A stretch of DNA of 60,981 nucleotides from Hyphomicrobiales bacterium (GTDB taxonomy: Bacteria > Pseudomonadota > Alphaproteobacteria > Rhizobiales > Beijerinckiaceae), in contig JAIYDY010000013.1 of the NCBI GenBank assembly GCA_027487245.1, positions 1-60,981 on the forward strand, written 5' to 3'. Positions 55,298 to 60,981 of this stretch are shown in pieces; the first letter of the stretch is position 1; the number at the start of each line of letters is the position of its first letter. The position numbers and the translations under genes are program-made. The notes beneath the pieces were generated by a model. It did not search any database. It had not been told where the DNA came from and worked only from the letters and a program-made list of their open reading frames with translations.

Positions 55298-56080
55298 TCA
55301 CCACCAGGCTGCTTCCCCTGCCGTCGCGCGGGCAGCCGGTTGCGGTGCAGGCTTCAGCGATTGATCGAGGCTCTTGAGAATGCTGCGGCTGAGGCTTTCG
55401 AAGCCGGTGCCCATCCGGTCGCGCGGGCGCGAAAGCAGATTGGGAAACTCCTCGTGGAGCCGGCCCGGATTGGGACGCATGACAATGATGCGGTCCGCCA
55501 GCGAGACGGCTTCCTCGACATCGTGTGTCACCATCAGCACCGTGGGGCGGCTCTCGTCCCAGAGCGAGAGCAAGTGCCGGTGCAGGCTCTGGCGCGTGGT
55601 CGGGTCCAGTGCCGAAAACGGCTCGTCCATGATCAGCAGGCGCGGGCGTGTGATCAGCGCGCGGGCAATAGCGGCGCGCTGCTGCTGGCCGCCCGACAGT
55701 TCGCGCGGCCAGCGATGGCCATGGCCGGACAGGCCGACACGTGTCAGGGCATTGGCTACCAGCCCTTCGCGCTCGAAGGCGGAAAGATCCGAGAGCCCGA
55801 ACGCCACGTTGTCGTCGATGGTCAGCCATGGAAACAGGCGGGGCTCCTGGAAGATGACGCCGACATCGGCGGAAGGGCCGGAAATCACGGCATCGTCGAG
55901 GCGGATCTGGCCGCTTGTGGCCGTATCGAGGCCGGCGATCAGACGCAGCAGGGTGGTCTTGCCGCAGCCCGATCCGCCTACGAGCGCGACGATCTCGCCG
56001 GCGCCGATGGTGAGGTCCAGCGTATCGAGGGCCTTGTTGCCGTCTGCGTAGGTTTTGGAAAGCGCGTCGATGCGGAGCAT
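55298..56080 (-). CDS. ssuB: Aliphatic sulfonate/nitrate/taurine-type ABC transporter ATP-binding protein
   Basis: The 260-residue ATPase of an SsuABC/TauABC-type importer. It has Walker A VGGSGCGKTT, the Q-loop VGVIFQEPRLFPWLT typical of this subfamily, signature LSGGQQQRAAIARAL, Walker B RLLIMDEPFSALD and His in MVTHDVEEA. It is the third gene of ssuA-ssuC-ssuB, 9 bases after ssuC. The substrate class is taken from the binding protein. Confidence 0.92.
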   Translation of the reverse strand: MLRIDALSKTYADGNKALDTLDLTIGAGEIVALVGGSGCGKTTLLRLIAGLDTATSGQIRLDDAVISGPSADVGVIFQEPRLFPWLTIDDNVAFGLSDLSAFEREGLVANALTRVGLSGHGHRWPRELSGGQQQRAAIARALITRPRLLIMDEPFSALDPTTRQSLHRHLLSLWDESRPTVLMVTHDVEEAVSLADRIIVMRPNPGRLHEEFPNLLSRPRDRMGTGFESLSRSILKSLDQSLKPAPQPAARATAGEAAWW

Positions 56081-56089
56081 GGGGTGAGC

Positions 56090-56971
56090 CTAGAGCCTGT
56101 CGCGACCGACATCCTGCCAGGTGAGCAGGGGGCGCGTGACGACAACGAGAAGGCCATCCGCGAGCTTGCCGAGCACGGCAAAGGCGATGATGGCGGCGAG
56201 AATGCGGTCGGGGCGGCCCAGTTGCTGGCCGTCCACGAGCAGATAGCCGAGGCCTTCGCTCGCCCCCATGAACTCGGCGGCGACAACGAACATGAAGCCG
56301 AGGCCGAGGCCGGTGCGCAGGGCGGTGATCCAGGCCGGCAGGATCGCCGGCAGCGTCACGCGCCTGATCATCTGGAGGCGCGAGAGCCGAAAGACGCGCC
56401 CGACCTCGATGATCTTGCGATCCACGCCCGACAGCGCCGCTGCCACGCCAAGATAAACGGGGAAGAACACGCCCACTGCGATCAGCGCGACCTTGGAGGC
56501 CTCGAAGATGCCGAGCCAGAGAATGAACAGCGGCACCCAGGCAATTGACGGAATGGCCCTGAGAGCCTGAAGCGTCGGGTCCATGATCCGGCGCATCACC
56601 GGGCTTGCCCCCGAGACGGCTCCGAGCACGGTGCCGGCGGCGGCCCCGAGCCCGAACCCGGCCGCAACCCGCCAGAGCGTTGCGGCCGCGTGCGAGGCGA
56701 GTTCACCGGTTTGCGCAAGGTCCCACAGGGTGGCCCCGATGCGCGAGGGCGGCGGCATCAGCCTGCCATTGCTGAAGCCGAGCCGAACAGACGCTTCCCA
56801 GACCAGTGCCAGCGCGAACGGCAGCACAAAGCCAACGATCCCGCCCGTTCCCCAGCGCCGGGCGGGCGCCGGGACCGGCATCGTGCCGGCCGCAACGTTC
56901 GGGGATGCCGGCGCGTCCAGCCTTTCGGCAGGTGGCGCGCCTGCCTGCGTCGTGCTGGCGGGAAAGGTCAT
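56090..56971 (-). CDS. ssuC: Aliphatic sulfonate-type ABC transporter permease
   Basis: A 293-residue membrane protein with six or so helices after a 40-residue Ala/Pro-rich cytoplasmic leader. Family features are LPFALALVWEASVRLG, LQALRAIPSIAWVPLFILWLGIFEASK, the EAA-like loop EVGRVFRLSRLQMIRRVTLPAILP and LGLGFMFVVAAEFMGASEGLGYLL. It forms the importer channel with ssuB and lies 18 bases after ssuA. Confidence 0.93.
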   Translation of the reverse strand: MTFPASTTQAGAPPAERLDAPASPNVAAGTMPVPAPARRWGTGGIVGFVLPFALALVWEASVRLGFSNGRLMPPPSRIGATLWDLAQTGELASHAAATLWRVAAGFGLGAAAGTVLGAVSGASPVMRRIMDPTLQALRAIPSIAWVPLFILWLGIFEASKVALIAVGVFFPVYLGVAAALSGVDRKIIEVGRVFRLSRLQMIRRVTLPAILPAWITALRTGLGLGFMFVVAAEFMGASEGLGYLLVDGQQLGRPDRILAAIIAFAVLGKLADGLLVVVTRPLLTWQDVGRDRL

Positions 56972-56989
56972 GGGGCTGCGTCCGGATCG

Positions 56990-57997
56990 TCAGTTCGAGG
57001 CGGCCGTGAAGCGCCGGTCCAGCAGGCCATCGACAGCCGCCTGGATATCGGTGGTTGCCGGCAGAATGCCTGCCTGCTTCAGGGCCTCGCCGGCGGCGAC
57101 GATGGTTTCGATCTGGGCGCTGCCGATCGGACCGTGGGTCAGTTCGGTGCGCTGGAGCTGGCGGGCAACGACCGGCTCTGGCAGTTTGGTGAAGTTGACC
57201 AGAAGCCGCGTCAGTTCCGCTGGGTTCTCGACCGACCACTTGCGGGCCTCTTCATAGGCTTTCAGCACGGTGCGGACGAGCGCAGGGTTCTTCTGGGCGA
57301 ACTCCTCGCGCACGTTGAGGATGCCCCAGGTGTTGTCGGCGGCCTTGCGATGGAAAAGGACAGCGCCGGTTTCGATTTCGGCGGCGGCCATCAGCGGGTC
57401 AAGGCCGGCCCAGGCATCGACGTCGCCACGTTCAAGCGCGAGCCGCCCGTCCTGGTGCTGCAGCAGCACGAGGCGGACATCGCGTTCGGTCAGCTTCGCT
57501 TCGGCCAGAGCCCGCACCAGGAAGATGTGCGGATCGGTGCCGCGGGTGACTGCGACACGCTTGCCCTTGAGGTCAGCCACCGTCTTGATCCCGCTCTTGG
57601 CGGTGGTGACGAGCGCGGTCCATTCCGGGCGCGAGTAGACATAGACAGAGCGGATCGGGTTGCCGTTGACGCGGGCGATCAGCGCTGCCGCGCCAGCCGT
57701 CGAGCCGAAATCAAGCGAGCCGGCATTGAGAAACTCGAGCGCCTTGTTGGAGCCGGCAGACTGGATCCAGCGCACCGCGATGCCCTCGGCCTTGAGCGCG
57801 TTCTCCAGGATGCCGCGCTCCTTGAGGACGAGGCTGACGGGGTTGTAAGTGGCGAAGTCGACCCGAATCTCCTTCGGGGTCTGCGCCATGGCGTTTGTTG
57901 AAACGAACGCCGGTGCGGCGATGGCAATGCTGGTTGCAAGGGCGGCAACGAGGCCGCGCAGGGTGCTGCGGCGGGTGATTGGGTTGAGAATGGTCAT
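56990..57997 (-). CDS. ssuA: Aliphatic sulfonate ABC transporter substrate-binding protein
   Basis: A 335-residue periplasmic binding protein of the SsuA/TauA/NrtA group. The N-terminal signal carries a twin-arginine motif (TRRSTLRGLVAAL) ending NAMAQ, suggesting Tat export. The mature part has VDFATYNPVSLVLKERG, WIQSAGSNKALEFLNAGSLDFGSTAGAAALIARVNGNP and LKGKRVAVTRGTDPHIFLVRAL, patterns of aliphatic-sulfonate binders. No desulfonating monooxygenase (SsuD/TauD-like) gene is near. First gene of ssuACB, divergent from glnD. Confidence 0.9.
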   Translation of the reverse strand: MTILNPITRRSTLRGLVAALATSIAIAAPAFVSTNAMAQTPKEIRVDFATYNPVSLVLKERGILENALKAEGIAVRWIQSAGSNKALEFLNAGSLDFGSTAGAAALIARVNGNPIRSVYVYSRPEWTALVTTAKSGIKTVADLKGKRVAVTRGTDPHIFLVRALAEAKLTERDVRLVLLQHQDGRLALERGDVDAWAGLDPLMAAAEIETGAVLFHRKAADNTWGILNVREEFAQKNPALVRTVLKAYEEARKWSVENPAELTRLLVNFTKLPEPVVARQLQRTELTHGPIGSAQIETIVAAGEALKQAGILPATTDIQAAVDGLLDRRFTAASN

Positions 57998-58388
57998 CGT
58001 GTCTGTCCTTCTGTGATGTTTCGCAGAGGGAATTCACGTGATCTTCGGCGATTGCCGTCCATCTCATGCTCCCACCGCTTTAGCTGCACTTGTTTCGCGC
58101 CCGCAAGCTGCTGGCTCAAATCGGCGCGTAAGGGTTCGATAAATCGGACAATCCTGTTTGTCAAACAGAAATCTGCTGCATCTGTGAATTGCCATATTGC
58201 ACAGCAAATGACGTGAATAGGGATTGGCGCGGCGTGTGAGGCGCTGATGAAGACGTGTCCAGCAGAGCCGCATGCCCTCGCATACGTCTGTGGGCCAGGG
58301 GGCCGGGCTGCAAGCAGAAGGGTGGCGCAGGAGCGCGCTTTGTGTCATGCGAGGCCGGTCGCGGCTCGTGGCCGCAAGTCGGCGTGCC
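57998..58388. other. 391-base divergent region between ssuA and glnD
   Basis: No gene is supported here. The middle part (about 58110-58230) is clearly less GC-rich than its surroundings and probably carries promoters for both directions. It includes the palindrome CTGTTTGTCAAACAG at 58154-58168 (7-bp arms, one central base) and a smaller TTGC-aca-GCAA nearby. Arms of 7 bp are expected a few times by chance in a window this size, so regulator binding is only suggested. The glnD start may lie upstream at ATG 58347. Confidence 0.45.
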
Positions 58389-60981
58389 ATGGCCAAGATC
58401 CCTCATCCGTCTCTCGATCGTTTCTTGGCCGAGCCCGCCGAACTGGTCGAGTCCCTTGCCGCAAGCGGCGATCGAGCTGCCATGCGCGCCGATCTGACGG
58501 TGCGCCTGCGGGAGGTTCTCGAAGAGGGCTGGCAAGTGGCGCGCGAAATGCTGTCTCGTCCCCGCTCCGGCATGGCGGCGGCGGAGCAATTGTCTGCTGT
58601 GATGGATGCGGTGCTGATCTCGCTGCATCATGCGGCGACACAACACCATTACCGCGCCGACAATCCATCCATGTCCGAGCGAATTGCGGTCGTTGCCGTC
58701 GGCGGCTATGGGCGTGGCACGCTGGCGCAGGGGTCGGATGTGGACCTGCTGTTCCTGTTTCCGCACAAGCAGACCGGCTGGGGTGAAAGCGTGGTCGAGA
58801 GCGTGCTCTACCCGCTTTGGGACCTGAAGCTGAAGGTTGGCCACTCGACGCGCTCGGTTGATGACTGCATGCGCGAGGCGCGGGGCGACATGACCATCCG
58901 CACAGCCTTGCTGGAAGCGCGGCTGATCTGTGGCGATCAGGCCCTGTTCGACGATTTCCAGCGACGGTTCGATCTGGAGGTCGTCAAGGACAGCGCGGCG
59001 GCGTTCGTGCATGCCAAGCTGGCGGAGCGGGAGACGCGGGTCAACCGGGCAGGGGCCTCGCGCTACAAGGTCGAGCCCAACGTCAAGGACGGCAAGGGCG
59101 GCCTGCGCGATCTCAACACGCTGTTTTGGATCGCGAAGTATGCTTACCGCGTGCCGCATGCCCGCGATCTGGTGGCTGCTGGCCTGTTCACCGCCGAGGA
59201 GTTTGCCGCGTTTTCCCGAGCCGAGGATTTTCTCTGGCGCGTGCGCGGGCTGATGCACATGATCACCGGGCGGGCGGAGGAGCGGCTCTCCTTCGATCTC
59301 CAGCGCCATGTCGCGGCGGAGTTCGGCTATGCCGAGCGGGCCGGCATGTCCGGCGTCGAGCGCTTCATGAAGGCCTATTTCCTGGTCGCCAAGGATGTCG
59401 GCGACCTGACCGCGATTGTCTGTGCTGCGCTGGAGGCCCGCCACCAGAAGCAGCGCCCGACCCTGCAGCGGCTGCTGAGCGGGCTGGGCATGACGAGGCG
59501 GCGCAAGCTGTCCTATGGCGGCACCGACTTCACCATCGAGAATGACCGGCTGACCGTGGTCAACGAGCAGGTGTTCGAGCTTGATCCGGTCAACCTGATC
59601 CGGCTTTATGCGGTTGCCGCCAACAACGATCTGGCCATCCACCCTGACGCCACACATCTTGTGACGCGTTCGCTCAAGCTGATCACGCCGGCGCTCAGGG
59701 CTGACAGCGACGCCAACCGCCTGTTCCTCGAGATCCTGACATCGAAGCGTGCGCCGGAGACGGCCCTGCGCCGTATGAACGAGTCCGGCGTGCTTGGCCG
59801 CTTCGTGCCTGATTTCGGCCGGGTCGTGGCGATGATGCAGTTCAACATGTATCACCACTATACGGTGGACGAGCATCTGATCCGGTCCATCGGCATGCTG
59901 GCCGAGATGGAAAGCGGCAGGATGGAGGCCGAGCATCCGCTGGCGAACACGATATTCCCCACGATCACCAACCGGCGCGCGCTCTATGTGGCGCTGTTCC
60001 TGCACGATGTGGCCAAGGGCCGGCCCGATGACCATTCGCTGGCAGGCGCGGAAGTGGCGCGCAAGCTGTGTCCGCGCCTCGGCCTTGGCAGCGCCGAGAC
60101 GGAGACCGTGGCCTGGCTGATCCAGTATCATCTGGAAATGTCGACGATCGCGCAGAGCCGTGATCTCGGCGACGCCAAGACGATCGAGAGCTTCGCCCAG
60201 ATCGTGCAAACGCTGGAGCGACTGAAGCTGCTACTGGTGCTGACCGTGTGCGACATCAAGGCGGTCGGCCCCGGTGTCTGGAACGGATGGAAGGGCGAAC
60301 TGCTGCGCACGCTCTATTATGAGACCGAGGTTGTCCTGGCCGGAGGGCACTCGGCCATCGAGCGCAAGGAACGCGTGGGCAGGACCCAGCGCGCATTGGC
60401 TGCGGAGTTGTCTGACTGGAGCGAAGCGGCACGCGAGGCCTATATCGCGCGGCATTATCCAGCCTACTGGCTCAAGGTCGATCTGCCGCGCAAGATCAAG
60501 CATGCACGCTTCCTGGCCGAGGCCGAGCAGCGCGGCATCACCACCGCCACCGCCGTCGAGACCGACAGCTTTCGCGGCGTGACCGAACTCACCATCCTGG
60601 CACCCGATCATCCGAGGCTGCTGGCGATCATCACTGGCGCCTGCGCGGCCGCTGGGGGCAATATCGTCGATGCGCAGATCTTCACCACCACTGATGGCCT
60701 GGCACTGGACACCATCTTCGTGTCGCGGGCCTTTGACCTCGATGACGACGAACTCAGGCGCGGGGAACGGATCGCGCTGGCAATCGAGCGGGCGCTGAAG
60801 GGGGAGATCAAGAGCGCCGATCTGGTCGCACAGCGCCGCACAGCCCCGCCGCGCGGCGGCACCTTCACTGTGGCGCCGGAGGTCATCGTCGACAATGCCC
60901 TGTCGACGCGGCACACAGTGCTGCAGGTTTCGGGTCTTGACCGGGCAGGGCGGCTCTATGACCTGACAACAGCGATCGGCA
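58389..60981 (+). CDS. glnD: Bifunctional PII uridylyltransferase/uridylyl-removing enzyme (3' end cut by window)
   Basis: GlnD senses glutamine and adds or removes UMP on PII proteins, controlling nitrogen metabolism. The window holds 864 codons; about 60-80 residues are missing. The nucleotidyltransferase motif is VAVGGYGRGTLAQGSDVDLLFL (about 103-123), followed by YKVEPNVKDGKGGLRDLNTLFW. The HD domain has YHHYTVDEHLIRSI and LFLHDVAKGRPDDHS. The first ACT domain (TELTILAPDHPRLLAIITGACAA) is complete, and the second starts at HTVLQVSGLDRAGRLYDLTTAIG, where the window ends. ATG 58389 gives MAKIPHPSL; ATG 58347 in frame has AGGAG at long spacing and is an alternative. Confidence 0.95.
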   Translation, partial: MAKIPHPSLDRFLAEPAELVESLAASGDRAAMRADLTVRLREVLEEGWQVAREMLSRPRSGMAAAEQLSAVMDAVLISLHHAATQHHYRADNPSMSERIAVVAVGGYGRGTLAQGSDVDLLFLFPHKQTGWGESVVESVLYPLWDLKLKVGHSTRSVDDCMREARGDMTIRTALLEARLICGDQALFDDFQRRFDLEVVKDSAAAFVHAKLAERETRVNRAGASRYKVEPNVKDGKGGLRDLNTLFWIAKYAYRVPHARDLVAAGLFTAEEFAAFSRAEDFLWRVRGLMHMITGRAEERLSFDLQRHVAAEFGYAERAGMSGVERFMKAYFLVAKDVGDLTAIVCAALEARHQKQRPTLQRLLSGLGMTRRRKLSYGGTDFTIENDRLTVVNEQVFELDPVNLIRLYAVAANNDLAIHPDATHLVTRSLKLITPALRADSDANRLFLEILTSKRAPETALRRMNESGVLGRFVPDFGRVVAMMQFNMYHHYTVDEHLIRSIGMLAEMESGRMEAEHPLANTIFPTITNRRALYVALFLHDVAKGRPDDHSLAGAEVARKLCPRLGLGSAETETVAWLIQYHLEMSTIAQSRDLGDAKTIESFAQIVQTLERLKLLLVLTVCDIKAVGPGVWNGWKGELLRTLYYETEVVLAGGHSAIERKERVGRTQRALAAELSDWSEAAREAYIARHYPAYWLKVDLPRKIKHARFLAEAEQRGITTATAVETDSFRGVTELTILAPDHPRLLAIITGACAAAGGNIVDAQIFTTTDGLALDTIFVSRAFDLDDDELRRGERIALAIERALKGEIKSADLVAQRRTAPPRGGTFTVAPEVIVDNALSTRHTVLQVSGLDRAGRLYDLTTAIG

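Noticed and set aside
58161..60209. A 682-codon minus-strand open frame opposite glnD
   Set aside because: Its translation is compositionally odd and matches no family I recognise, while the plus strand encodes GlnD with all motifs.
1..60981. tRNA, rRNA, CRISPR arrays, insertion sequences or prophage
   Set aside because: I read the gaps between genes for cloverleaf-like arms, regularly spaced repeats, transposase or integrase motifs and terminal inverted repeats, and found none that would stand up. This was by eye, so a short tRNA-like relic could be missed.

Overview
The window is 61 kb of dense, GC-rich bacterial chromosome, roughly two-thirds G+C by eye. It carries about 60 protein genes and one small RNA gene. 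Gene content and order point to an alphaproteobacterium of the Hyphomicrobiales (Rhizobiales). The evidence is the rpmH-rnpA-yidC-engB-argB order, the DUF2948-hisD-UPF0262-phosphatase run, dnaX-ybaB-recR with the SRP RNA just upstream, HAD nucleotidase-dapD-dapE near def-fmt-truA, divergent xseA/purD, and an outer-membrane protein with the AADLPARK-type mature N-terminus common in this order. The genus cannot be fixed from the sequence alone. Most of the window is core genome; no prophage, insertion sequence, CRISPR array, tRNA or rRNA was seen.

Layout. 1-2.9 kb: a carbohydrate ABC importer on the minus strand (binding protein and two permeases, the second cut by the window edge), with a LacI-type operator candidate upstream and two hairpins between the binding protein and the permeases. 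3.1-10.6 kb: a Na/Pi cotransporter-like protein, anmK (cell-wall recycling), the four-gene dTDP-L-rhamnose operon rfbCBDA and galE. 10.7-14.0 kb: the molybdate importer modABC and a solitary biotin S-component bioY. 14.1-20.5 kb: metallo-hydrolase, DUF1499 protein, EamA exporter, an acyl-CoA ligase divergent from a MarR regulator, and an outer-membrane barrel. 20.7-24.7 kb: L,D-transpeptidase, the AzlCD exporter and hisS. 25-30.8 kb: DUF2948-hisD-UPF0262-tyrosine phosphatase, facing recR-ybaB-dnaX and the SRP RNA gene ffs. 31-36.7 kb: small phosphatase, an AT-rich island, an Lrp-type regulator, xseB, a pirin, and a flavoprotein/histidine kinase pair. 37-43 kb: rpmH-rnpA-yidC-acetyltransferase-engB, DUF423 and argB. 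42.4-48.7 kb: xseA/purD, a fluoroacetate-dehalogenase-like hydrolase coupled to a patatin, a HAD phosphatase and a GGDEF protein. 49-54.6 kb: dapD-dapE, def-fmt-truA and rmuC. 54.7-61 kb: OsmC, a sulfonate-type importer ssuACB and glnD (cut by the window edge).

How the genes fit together. The window supplies envelope building (rhamnose and UDP-galactose precursors, peptidoglycan recycling and crosslinking, YidC, an OMP), amino-acid synthesis (His, Arg, Lys/DAP), translation start and finish (def, fmt, truA, hisS, L34), DNA repair and replication (dnaX, recR, xseA/B, rmuC), nutrient uptake (sugar, molybdate, biotin, sulfonate, phosphate) and nitrogen sensing (glnD). No convincing new multi-gene system was found. 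The observations most worth following are the dehalogenase, which keeps every catalytic and halide-pocket residue of the fluoroacetate enzyme; a low-GC block inside hisS; an AT-rich island with a perfect 18-bp palindrome; the regulatory structures around the sugar importer and rpmH; and the flavoprotein-kinase pair.
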